Assembly: GCA_947166335.1 (NCBI GenBank) | Contig: CAMVDS010000001.1 | Coordinates: 50,041 to 114,040, forward strand | DNA: 64,000 nt | Direction: 5' to 3' | DNA from: an uncultured Mollicutes bacterium | Lineage (GTDB): Bacteria; Bacillota_I; Bacilli_A; Acholeplasmatales; JAEDCM01 | In this document: piece after piece, positions 36,535 to 44,662 of the stretch | Numbering within the stretch: the stretch's first letter is position 1 | Layout: every line of letters begins with the position of its first letter | Notes under the pieces: generated by a model | Database searches by the model: none | The model's input: only the letters and a program-made list of their open reading frames with translations | Told to the model about the DNA's origin: nothing | Translations under genes and position numbers: made by a program

Positions 36535-36570
36535 AAAAATGAATCCCTAATCGGATTCATTTTCTTTTTT
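36534..36570. terminator. Bidirectional terminator between the CDF gene and the hydrogenase gene
   Basis: AATGAATCC and GGATTCATT form a nine-pair stem with A-tracts on the left and T-tracts on the right, serving the convergent genes on both strands. The minus-strand stop codon lies in its loop. Confidence 0.8.
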
Positions 36571-38070
36571 ATATTTTTTAATTATATCTATATTTTCTGC
36601 ATATTTACTATCTAGTGGATTAGATTTTTCTTTTTTCATTTCAAGCTCAATTAATACTTTTGCTTTATTTGGAACTGATATAGTACCTGCACCACTAACA
36701 CATCCCATATGACAAGCCATACCTTCAAGTAAATATCCATCATATAAGCCATTTTTTGCATCTTTAAGCATTTGCCTACATTCATCTAATCCTTTGGCAC
36801 AATGTGTCTTAACAGTCATATTTGGATCTTTTTCTTTAATAACTGATAATACGCTATTTGCTACACCACCAGTTACAGCAAAGCCTTTACCAAAGGAAGA
36901 AGATTCACTAATCTTATTAGTTGATTCTAAGCGTGATAAATCAATATCTTTTGCTTGTATCATTCCCATTAATTCTTCAAATGTTAAAACAAAATCAACA
37001 GATCCATCATTTTTCTTTTTTAATACCTCTAACTTTTTAGCTGAGCAAGGTCCAATAAATACTACTTTGCTTTTTGGATATCTTGTTTTAACAGTTTTTG
37101 CAGTTAAAATCATTGGAGTTAAAGTCATTGAAATATTTTCTTTGAATTCAGGAAATTCATGTTTAGCCATTCTATACCAGCTTGGACAACAAGAAGTAGC
37201 CATAAACTTAATTTCATTTGGAACTTTTTCCATAAATTCATGTGCTTCATCAATAGAACAAAGGTCCGCACCTATTGCAACTTCAAAGAAGTCATCAAAA
37301 CCTAATTGTTTTAAACAGTCCCCTATATTATCTAAAGTAACTTTAGGACCAAATTGGGCACTAAATGCTGGAGCAACAATTGCATAAACTGGAGTTTTTG
37401 TTTTAATAGCTTCTATAACTTGAACTATTTGTGATTTATCTGCGATAGCTCCAAATGGACAGTTAACAATACACATTCCACATGCTACACATTTATCATA
37501 ATTAATCTTTGCTTTTCCTTCGCTATCTGATTCTATTGCATGCATTTCGCATGATTTTTCGCAAGGGCGCTTTCTATGAATAATCGCTTCATAAGGACAT
37601 ACTTCCTTACATTTTCCACATTTAACACATTTATCTTGATCTATTATTGATCTACCATTAACTATTTTAATTGCACCAACCTTACAGATGTTAGAACAAG
37701 GGTTAGCAAGGCAACCTACGCATGAGTCACTTACGTAGTATGATTCAGTAGGACAAGCATTACAAGCAAAATCTATTACATTAATAAGTGGGTCAGTAAA
37801 ATATCTTTTTGGTTTAATTGCTTCATGTATTCCTTTTGAAAGTGGACCATGTTCATCAGCACTTCTAACAGGAAGTCCTATAGCTAGTCTAATACGTTCT
37901 GCAACAATTGCACGCTCTAAGAAAATTGATTCTCTATATTTAGCTTTTCCATTAAGTAGTTTATAAGGTATATCATTTAAATCTTCATAATTACCTTCAT
38001 AAGCAATTTTTGCGACTTCCTTAAATACTTGGCGCCTTATAAAGTTTATTGATGCATATGAATCATACAT
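36547..38070 (-). CDS. Monomeric [FeFe]-hydrogenase, group B-like
   Basis: An iron-only hydrogenase or hydrogenase-like sensor, about 507 residues. N-terminal Cys clusters (CNACPTESYY, CVGCLANPCSNIC) and two 4Fe-4S ferredoxin motifs (CVKCGKCKEVCP, CVACGMCIVNCP) precede the H-cluster domain. The H-cluster motifs are TSCCPSW, GPCSAKK and EGMACHMGCVSGAG. Motif 1 has Cys-Cys where bifurcating enzymes have Cys-Ser, as in group B enzymes. All four cluster cysteines are present. It probably couples ferredoxin to H2. ATG 38070 follows GAGGTGG; GTG at 38079 is inside that site. It points away from HydABC's neighbour, the ORF6N gene. Confidence 0.88.
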   Translation of the reverse strand: MYDSYASINFIRRQVFKEVAKIAYEGNYEDLNDIPYKLLNGKAKYRESIFLERAIVAERIRLAIGLPVRSADEHGPLSKGIHEAIKPKRYFTDPLINVIDFACNACPTESYYVSDSCVGCLANPCSNICKVGAIKIVNGRSIIDQDKCVKCGKCKEVCPYEAIIHRKRPCEKSCEMHAIESDSEGKAKINYDKCVACGMCIVNCPFGAIADKSQIVQVIEAIKTKTPVYAIVAPAFSAQFGPKVTLDNIGDCLKQLGFDDFFEVAIGADLCSIDEAHEFMEKVPNEIKFMATSCCPSWYRMAKHEFPEFKENISMTLTPMILTAKTVKTRYPKSKVVFIGPCSAKKLEVLKKKNDGSVDFVLTFEELMGMIQAKDIDLSRLESTNKISESSSFGKGFAVTGGVANSVLSVIKEKDPNMTVKTHCAKGLDECRQMLKDAKNGLYDGYLLEGMACHMGCVSGAGTISVPNKAKVLIELEMKKEKSNPLDSKYAENIDIIKKYKKENESD

Positions 38071-38216
38071 AAGTACCACCTCTATATAATTATATCATCT
38101 TTCAAGAAAAACTTATATCTATATTTATACTTTTTGATAAAAAAATGTATAAAAATAATAATAATACACTCTTTGTTAATAAATTTGATAAAACTGCATA
38201 ACGAAGCCATTTTTAC

Positions 38217-38245
38217 TTGATTATGATATAAGATTATGCTATAAT
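38217..38245 (+). promoter_or_regulatory. Promoter of the ORF6N gene
   Basis: TTGATT (38217-38222), 17-base spacer, TATAAT (38240-38245), followed after 22 bases by GAGGAGG and the ATG at 38276. The rest of the 38071-38275 interval is AT-rich with no other gene. Confidence 0.65.
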
Positions 38246-38275
38246 TTTGTTCATAAAATATGAGGAGGTTATATA

Positions 38276-39235
38276 ATGATTGATAATAACATAGTAATAC
38301 CAGAATTAAATAGTAAAACAATTGAATCTATGATATATGTTATAAGAGGTGTAAAGGTAATGATAGATTTTGAACTAGCTAAAATATATGGTTATACTAC
38401 TAAAGCCTTTAATCAGCAAGTTCAAAGAAATATTGATAAATTTCCTAATAGATACAGGTTTAGACTCACAAAAGAAGAATTAATGATTTTAGCGCGGTCA
38501 CAATTTGTTACCTCGCAAATATGGGCCACAAACGAAGGAGGAAGGACAAGCCTTCCGTATGCTTTTACTGAACAAGGCATCTATATGCTTATGACAATTT
38601 TAAAAGGCGAGTTAGCAACTAAGCAAAGTATTACATTAATCGATACATTCAAGCAAATGAAGGATTATTTGATAGAAACTAATAACATAATAACATCAAA
38701 TGAATTGTTGAAATTAAATAATCAAGTTATTCAAAATACATCTGATATTAAAGAAATAAAATCAGAATTAAGCATAGTAATGGATAATTTTATAGATACA
38801 TCAAAGTACAAACACTATCTAATCTTAGATGGAGAAAGAATAGAAGCTATTATTGCTTATCAAGAAATATACAGTCTTGCAAAAAAATCTATCTATATTA
38901 TTGATGACTATATAGATGTTAAAACATTACAACTTTTAAAAGTTTGTAAGGAAAATATAGAAATAATTATTTTTAGTGATAATAAAGCTAAAAACAATAT
39001 TACAACTGATTTTATTAGTGCCTTTACAAAAGATACCGGCATTAATATAGTTTTTAAGAAAAACAATAATAGATTTCATGATAGATACATTATTATAGAT
39101 TATGATACTAATAATGAATCAATTTACCATTGTGGTGCATCTAGTAAAGATAGTGGCAAAAAAATAAATACTATAATGAAAATTGAAGATATAAAAGCAT
39201 ATAATTCATTATTCAAAGAAATATTAGAAAAATAA
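38276..39235 (+). CDS. ORF6N-domain protein with a PLD-like C-terminal domain
   Basis: 319 residues. About 13-105 is an ORF6N DNA-binding domain of the phage and plasmid type (RGVKVMIDFELAKIYGY, FNQQVQRNIDKFPNRYRF, PYAFTEQGIYMLMT). A helical linker (135-175) joins a C-terminal domain (185-318) with strands YIIDDYIDVKTLQLL and IIIFSDN, FHDRYIIIDYD, and YHCGASSKDSGKK, a pattern like inactive-looking phospholipase-D folds (HDR in place of HxK). Such proteins are common in mobile and defence-associated DNA. It is a single gene inserted between two hydrogenase loci, so it is probably acquired. Function unknown. Confidence 0.8.
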   Translation: MIDNNIVIPELNSKTIESMIYVIRGVKVMIDFELAKIYGYTTKAFNQQVQRNIDKFPNRYRFRLTKEELMILARSQFVTSQIWATNEGGRTSLPYAFTEQGIYMLMTILKGELATKQSITLIDTFKQMKDYLIETNNIITSNELLKLNNQVIQNTSDIKEIKSELSIVMDNFIDTSKYKHYLILDGERIEAIIAYQEIYSLAKKSIYIIDDYIDVKTLQLLKVCKENIEIIIFSDNKAKNNITTDFISAFTKDTGINIVFKKNNNRFHDRYIIIDYDTNNESIYHCGASSKDSGKKINTIMKIEDIKAYNSLFKEILEK

Positions 39236-39263
39236 AAAAGGGTAGAACTTAATCTACCCTTTA
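39235..39263. terminator. Bidirectional terminator between the ORF6N gene and hydA
   Basis: AAAGGGTAGA and TCTACCCTTT form a ten-pair stem with a six-base loop between converging genes; A and T tracts flank it on both sides. Confidence 0.85.
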
Positions 39264-39275
39264 ATATTTATACAA

Positions 39276-41048
39276 TTATTTACAAGGAAATTTTACTCTG
39301 TCTTTATTATAAGTAGTGTGTAGATACTTATGAGACTTATGAGATCCTGGTTTCTCTAAGAAATCAGCATATAATTTTTGTATATCTTTATTTAAGTGAG
39401 AACGTCTAACTTCTTTGCCTTCATCTTCCTTATATAATACAGAAGCACGTTTTTGTCTATATGTTTCCATGATGTCTAAATCTTCATTTGGTAAGAAGAT
39501 AGGTTTAACGAATGGTTGGCCACCACCATTAATACATCCACCTGGACAAGCCATGATTTCGATGAAGTTGTATTTAGAAGTACCATTCTTAATTTGATCC
39601 ATAATGATCTTAGCATTCTTAGTAGAAGAAGCAACACATAAATTAATCTTTAATCCGTTAACTTCAACTGCAGCTTCTTTAATTCCTTCGAATCCTCTAA
39701 CTGGAGTGAATTCAACTGGCTCTAATTCTTTACCAGTTAACATATTGTAAGCAGTTCTTACAGCAGCTTCCATAACACCACCAGTAACACCGAAGATTAC
39801 ACCAGCACCAGTGTATTCACCGATTAGATCATCATCAAATGTTTCATTTGGAAGTCTATTCCAGTTAATACCAGCACGTCTAATCATCTTAGCTAATTCT
39901 CTAGTTGTAAGTACGGCATCAACATCTCTATTTCCATCAGCTTCCATTTGAGGACGCTTATTTTCAGTTTTCTTAGCTGTACAAGGCATTACTGAAACTG
40001 TGAAAATATCTTTTGGATCAATAGCATGCTTTTCAGCATAATAAGATTTAATGATTGCACCCATCATTTGATGAGGTGATTTGCAGCTTGATAAGTGATC
40101 AGTTAATTCAGGATAGTTAAGTTCAATATAATTGATCCAACCTGGAGAACAAGAAGTAATCATTGGTAGAACTCCACCATTCTTAATTCTTTCAATTAAT
40201 TCGCTAGCTTCTTCCATAATTGTTAAGTCAGCACCAAAGTTAGTATCAAATACTCTATAGAATCCTAGTCTATGAAGAGCAGCACACATTTTACCTGTTC
40301 CACTAGTGCCAATCTTTTCACCGAATTCTTCAGCGATAGCAGCTCTAACAGCAGGAGCAGTTTGTACGATTACTTTCTTTCCAGCTTTTAAAGCTTCATC
40401 AACTAATTCGATTTCGCTCTTTTCCATTAATGCACCTGTAGGACATACATTAACGCATTGACCACATTGAATACATGGAGATTCAGCAAAACTTCTATTT
40501 TCAGCAGGACCAACGATAGCCTTGAATCCTCTGTTTTCAAATCCTAATACACCAATACCTTGGTATTGTTTACAAACTTCAATACATCTACCGCAAAGAA
40601 TACATTTAGACGTATCTCTAACGATTCCTGGAGCTACATCATCATAAGTAGTAGGAGTTTTAACACCCTTATACATATCTTCTCTAGCACCAACAATTCT
40701 TGCAACTTCTAATAATTCACATTGACCATTCTTTGAACATGCTTGGCAGTTCATAGAGTGGTTAGATAATAATAATTCAACACTTGTTCTTCTAGCAGCA
40801 GTAGCTTTTGGATCAGAAATAGAAATTTCCATACCTTCATTTACTGGGTAAACGCAAGAAGCAACTAAACCTCTAGCACCCTTAACAGCTACTAAACAAA
40901 CTCTACATGAAGCAAGTGAACATTTACCATCTTGCCATGTACATAATGATGGAATATCATAACCACATTGTCTTGCAGCTTGCAATACAGTTAGTGAACT
41001 ATCAACTTGATAATCTTTACCTTCAATTTTAATATTTACCATTGACAT
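39276..41048 (-). CDS. hydA: Electron-bifurcating [FeFe]-hydrogenase, catalytic subunit
   Basis: Evolves H2 from reduced ferredoxin plus NADH. 590 residues. An N-terminal 2Fe-2S ferredoxin fold has its cysteines in GYDIPSLCTW, CSLASCRVC and the following C. The His-Cys cluster is HSMNCQACSKNGQCELL, followed by two 4Fe-4S motifs (CILCGRCIEVC, CIQCGQCVNVCP). The H-cluster motifs are TSCSPGW, MPCTAKK and MACPGGCINGGG. I use ATG 41048, nine bases from GGAG; ATG 41054 is too close to it and ATG 41042 is an alternative. It follows hydB by 13 bases. No maturation genes (hydE, hydF, hydG) are in the window. Confidence 0.95.
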   Translation of the reverse strand: MSMVNIKIEGKDYQVDSSLTVLQAARQCGYDIPSLCTWQDGKCSLASCRVCLVAVKGARGLVASCVYPVNEGMEISISDPKATAARRTSVELLLSNHSMNCQACSKNGQCELLEVARIVGAREDMYKGVKTPTTYDDVAPGIVRDTSKCILCGRCIEVCKQYQGIGVLGFENRGFKAIVGPAENRSFAESPCIQCGQCVNVCPTGALMEKSEIELVDEALKAGKKVIVQTAPAVRAAIAEEFGEKIGTSGTGKMCAALHRLGFYRVFDTNFGADLTIMEEASELIERIKNGGVLPMITSCSPGWINYIELNYPELTDHLSSCKSPHQMMGAIIKSYYAEKHAIDPKDIFTVSVMPCTAKKTENKRPQMEADGNRDVDAVLTTRELAKMIRRAGINWNRLPNETFDDDLIGEYTGAGVIFGVTGGVMEAAVRTAYNMLTGKELEPVEFTPVRGFEGIKEAAVEVNGLKINLCVASSTKNAKIIMDQIKNGTSKYNFIEIMACPGGCINGGGQPFVKPIFLPNEDLDIMETYRQKRASVLYKEDEGKEVRRSHLNKDIQKLYADFLEKPGSHKSHKYLHTTYNKDRVKFPCK

Positions 41049-41061
41049 AATCATTCACTCC

Positions 41062-42954
41062 TTACTTCTTTACAATTGCATGGAACTTACATGTAGCTAT
41101 ACATGATCCACACTTAATACATTTAGTTTGATCAATTTCTAATGCAGGTTTCTTCTTACCTGGAGCAGTATATTCAGTAACATGGATTGCATCAACTGGA
41201 CAAGCCTTAGAACACATTCCACAGCCCCAACAGTTATCCTTTACAATAACATATTGCATTAAGTTCTTACATACACCAGCATCACATTTCTTATCAACAA
41301 CGTGTCTAATGTATTCATCTTTAAACTTTCTTAATGTAGATAAAATAGGGTTAGAAGCAGTTTGACCAAGAGCACATAATGAACCAACTTTAATTGTTTC
41401 ACCTAAGTTTTCAAGATCTCTTAAATCATCCATAGTTGCTTTTCCATCTGTAACCTTAGTTAAGATTTCAAGTAATCTTCTAGTACCAATTCTACAAGGA
41501 GAACATTTACCACATGATTCATCACAAATAAATTCCATATAGAACTTAGCAACGTCAACCATACAGTTATCTTCATCCATAACGATAGCTCCACCTGAAC
41601 CCATCATAGAACCAGATGCAATTAAACTATCGAAATCAATTGGAGTATCAAGTTCATCCTTAGTTAAACATCCTCCTGATGGACCACCAGTTTGGATAGC
41701 TTTAAATTCTTTATTATTAGGGATACCGCCACCGATATCATAAACTAATTCTCTAATAGTTGTTCCCATTGGAACTTCAACTAAACCAACGTTGTTAACT
41801 TTTCCACCTAATGCGAATACTTTTGTACCCTTAGATTTTTCAGTACCAACACTAGCTAACTTAGCAGCACCTTCACGTAAGATGTAAGGTACGTTAGCAA
41901 ATGTTTCAACGTTATTAACAATTGTAGGTTTACCCCATAGACCAGCTACAGCAGGGAATGGTGGACGAGGTCTTGGCATACCACGCTTACCTTCAATTGA
42001 GTTTAGTAATGCTGTTTCTTCACCACAAACGAAAGCACCAGCACCAAGTCTTATATGTAATCTAAATGAGAATCCTGAACCTAGGATATTATCGCCTAGT
42101 AATCCCATTTCTTCAACTTGCTTAATAGCTTTTCTTAGACGTGCTACAGCAACTGGATACTCAGCTCTTACATAGTAATAACCATTCTTAGCACCAATTG
42201 CATAACCAGCAATCATCATTCCTTCAATAACAGCAATTGGGTTACCTTCAAGAATTGAACGGTCCATGAATGCACCTGGGTCACCCTCATCACCATTACA
42301 AATTACATACTTTTCATCATTTTGTTGAGCATAAGCAAATTGCCATTTTCTACCAGTAGGGAATCCTCCACCACCACGGCCTCTTAAGCCACTTGCTAAT
42401 ACTTCATCAATAACTTGTTGTTGAGTCATTGTTAAAGCTTTCTTGAAGCCTTGGAATGCTCCATAACCTAAAGCTTCTTCAATGTTTTCTGGGTTGATTA
42501 CACCACAACCATGTAATGCAATACGCATTTGTTTTTGATAGAATGGAATGTCTTCTTGACGAGTACATTTCTTTCCTGTGTTGAAGTCTACATATAATAA
42601 GTCTTCAATTACTTTTCCACCAATTATATCTTCTTCAACGATTCTTTCTACATCAGAAAGCTTTACAGCATGATATAATGTGTCTTCTGGATAGATTTTA
42701 ACGAATGGACCTTGAGAGCAGAAGCCGAAGCATCCAACTACGTTAACATCTACTTTATCAGATAGACCTTTTTCTTTAATTAATTCTTCAAATTTCTTTA
42801 GGATTTCTCCTGAATTACTTGATAAGCATCCTGTACCACCACAAATAGTAATAGATCTTTTGCCGTTTTTACCAGCAAATTTCTTATCAAGATTTTCTGT
42901 ACAAGATTTTATTTCTTGGTTTAAATCTTCAACTGTCTTAATTACCTTTGCCAT
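41062..42954 (-). CDS. hydB: Electron-bifurcating hydrogenase, NuoF-like flavin subunit
   Basis: Carries FMN and binds NAD(H); the bifurcation site. 630 residues. The N-terminal thioredoxin-like 2Fe-2S domain (CGGTGCLSS, GCFGFC) is followed by the NuoF core with the NADH/FMN loop GLRGRGGGGFPTGRKW and NGDEGDPGAFMDR, then SLBB. A 4Fe-4S site (CGKCSPCRIGTRR) and two C-terminal ferredoxin clusters (CWGCGMCSKACP, CIKCGSCIATC) complete it. ATG 42954 lies eight bases after GGAG; ATG 42960 overlaps the hydC stop. Confidence 0.95.
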   Translation of the reverse strand: MAKVIKTVEDLNQEIKSCTENLDKKFAGKNGKRSITICGGTGCLSSNSGEILKKFEELIKEKGLSDKVDVNVVGCFGFCSQGPFVKIYPEDTLYHAVKLSDVERIVEEDIIGGKVIEDLLYVDFNTGKKCTRQEDIPFYQKQMRIALHGCGVINPENIEEALGYGAFQGFKKALTMTQQQVIDEVLASGLRGRGGGGFPTGRKWQFAYAQQNDEKYVICNGDEGDPGAFMDRSILEGNPIAVIEGMMIAGYAIGAKNGYYYVRAEYPVAVARLRKAIKQVEEMGLLGDNILGSGFSFRLHIRLGAGAFVCGEETALLNSIEGKRGMPRPRPPFPAVAGLWGKPTIVNNVETFANVPYILREGAAKLASVGTEKSKGTKVFALGGKVNNVGLVEVPMGTTIRELVYDIGGGIPNNKEFKAIQTGGPSGGCLTKDELDTPIDFDSLIASGSMMGSGGAIVMDEDNCMVDVAKFYMEFICDESCGKCSPCRIGTRRLLEILTKVTDGKATMDDLRDLENLGETIKVGSLCALGQTASNPILSTLRKFKDEYIRHVVDKKCDAGVCKNLMQYVIVKDNCWGCGMCSKACPVDAIHVTEYTAPGKKKPALEIDQTKCIKCGSCIATCKFHAIVKK

Positions 42955-42959
42955 AGTCA

Positions 42960-43436
42960 TTACTCCTTATCTCTATATTCCTTAATAATTGATTCAACAT
43001 CTGTTACTTTGACTTTTGGATATACTTTACCGTTGATTGTTAGAGCTGGTGCAATACCACATGCTCCGATACAACGTAATCCATCAAGTGTAAATAGTCC
43101 ATCACTAGATGTTTGACCAACTTTAATTTTTAATAATTCACTAAATTTGTCTAATACGTTTGCTCCACCTTTAACGTAACAAGCTGTACCGATACATACA
43201 CCTATAACATATTTTCCCTTTGGTTGAAGAGAGAAGAAGCTATAGAATGTAACAACACCATAGATATCAGCTACAGGAATATTTAATTCTTCACTGATAA
43301 CTTCTTGAACTTCAAGTGGTAGGTATCCGTATTCCTTTTGAACATCAGTTAAAACTAGCATTAATGGAGATGGCTCATCTTTATATCTAGCACAAATCTC
43401 TTTAATTTGTTTAACTGCCTCATTTTTTAACTTCAT
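42960..43436 (-). CDS. hydC: Electron-bifurcating hydrogenase, NuoE-like subunit
   Basis: A thioredoxin-like 2Fe-2S subunit of 158 residues. VQKEYGYLP and VYGVVTFYSFF-type text (IYGVVTFYSFFSLQPKGK), Cys ligands in CIGTACYVKG and LRCIGACGIAP. It passes electrons between HydB centres. It is the first gene of the hydCBA operon, with AGGAGGTTTTAAA before its ATG. Confidence 0.95.
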   Translation of the reverse strand: MKLKNEAVKQIKEICARYKDEPSPLMLVLTDVQKEYGYLPLEVQEVISEELNIPVADIYGVVTFYSFFSLQPKGKYVIGVCIGTACYVKGGANVLDKFSELLKIKVGQTSSDGLFTLDGLRCIGACGIAPALTINGKVYPKVKVTDVESIIKEYRDKE

Positions 43437-43489
43437 TTTAAAACCTCCTTGTAATTGTTTTAATTTTTTTGGCCTTACACTCTTTTAAC

Positions 43490-43518
43490 ATTATACTATG
43501 CAAGAACTCTTTTTTCAA
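43490..43518 (-). promoter_or_regulatory. Promoter of hydCBA
   Basis: On the minus strand, TTGAAA (43518-43513), 17-base spacer, TATAAT (43495-43490). The leader to the hydC ATG is about 45 bases. The upstream stretch to 43665 is AT-rich, and I find no convincing Rex (TTGTTAA-N4-TTAACAA) site. Confidence 0.7.
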
Positions 43519-43664
43519 GTGGAAAAACTTAAATCTATAAATATTTATTTATAGTGTTGACATATACTTTACGCCGTTTAAACAATAACTTTACAATTGA
43601 CTTAAAAGTGTTAATAAGCAGTTAAAAATACACAAATAAAAGATTATTTGTATATTTATAAATA

Positions 43665-43691
43665 GAAAAGGCGAATTTACTCATTCGCCTT
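43665..43691 (-). terminator. Terminator overlapping the end of the HAD gene
   Basis: On the minus strand, AAGGCGAAT and ATTCGCCTT arms followed by TTTTC. The left arm contains the last codons, and the stop codon falls in the loop. Confidence 0.7.
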
Positions 43692-44489
43692 AATAAATTC
43701 ATCTATAAATTTAATCACTCCATCATGATTGTTATCGTATTTAGTGATATAGTTCGCATATTTTTTTAATTCGTCTTTACCATTAATCATACAAACACCA
43801 TTTTCAGTCATCATAAGCATTTCACTATCATTTATTGAATCCCCAAATGTGACTAACTGACTTACGTTTGCATCATATAAATTTAACAAATCATAAAGAG
43901 AAGTGCTTTTATTGAAATCTGCTTGGTAATATTCATAATAATCACAACCATAGAAATTACCCCAGCATCTTACCCCTATCTTACCACTAAATTCTTTTGC
44001 GTTTTCCATGAATTTTTCATGACATCCATTTTTTAAAATAAATAGTCCTCCAGATGGTCCGTCTTTAATAGTTTTATTATAATCTCCATCAATAATACTT
44101 GCCCCTTCTTGAATGTGTTTAAAGAACTCATTATTATACAATTTGTTATAAATATAACAATCTTTATTATCGGTAAAAATTGCACTTTCTATTAAATCAA
44201 TAGATTTATTGTAAAAGGCTAAAAATAGCGATTTTTCTATATTGTGGTTGATAGGTTTGAAATTACTATTTGGTAGTATTATTGATGTTCCACTATTACA
44301 TATTACATAAGTATCTAAACCCAGTTCTTCATAGAACTTAATCATACCTAAAAATGGTCTACCTGTAGTTATTACAAACTTATATTTATCTTTATCTAAT
44401 TTTTTAACATAATCAATAGTTTCTTTTGTTAATTTAGCTTCATCATTAAGTAATGTTCCATCTAAATCAACCGCAAAAATGTATTTCAT
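43677..44489 (-). CDS. HAD-superfamily (Cof-type) phosphatase
   Basis: 270 residues from the chosen start. DLDGTLLND (nucleophile and acid Asp), ITTGRPF (motif II), and GDSINDSEML (metal site) with a large C2B-type cap between. Cof-type HADs dephosphorylate sugar phosphates, flavin nucleotides or related metabolites; the substrate is unknown. The ATG at 44489 directly before KYIFAVDLDGT and after GGTGAT is used; a longer upstream frame (to 44534) would add an unlikely hydrophobic leader. Confidence 0.9.
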   Translation of the reverse strand: MKYIFAVDLDGTLLNDEAKLTKETIDYVKKLDKDKYKFVITTGRPFLGMIKFYEELGLDTYVICNSGTSIILPNSNFKPINHNIEKSLFLAFYNKSIDLIESAIFTDNKDCYIYNKLYNNEFFKHIQEGASIIDGDYNKTIKDGPSGGLFILKNGCHEKFMENAKEFSGKIGVRCWGNFYGCDYYEYYQADFNKSTSLYDLLNLYDANVSQLVTFGDSINDSEMLMMTENGVCMINGKDELKKYANYITKYDNNHDGVIKFIDEFIKANE

Positions 44490-44556
44490 TTTTATCACCA
44501 AAACAATTATATCAAAAAAGAAGCAAAAAAACACTTTTTTTTCAAAGTATTCTTAT

Positions 44557-44585
44557 TTGAAATAAATATTATACTATGGTATAAT
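44557..44585 (+). promoter_or_regulatory. Promoter of the FtsK/SftA gene
   Basis: TTGAAA (44557-44562), 17-base spacer, TATAAT (44580-44585). The leader is about 70 bases to the ATG at 44663. Confidence 0.7.
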
Positions 44586-44662
44586 ATGAATAGTGGGTAA
44601 ATTACACATTATTATATATAAATGTATATAATAAAGAAAATGCAGTGTATGAGGTGATTAAA

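Noticed and set aside
43519..43664. Rex (NADH-sensing) operator upstream of hydCBA
   Set aside because: TTATTAACACTTTTAA-like text is too far from TTGTTAA-N4-TTAACAA to claim.
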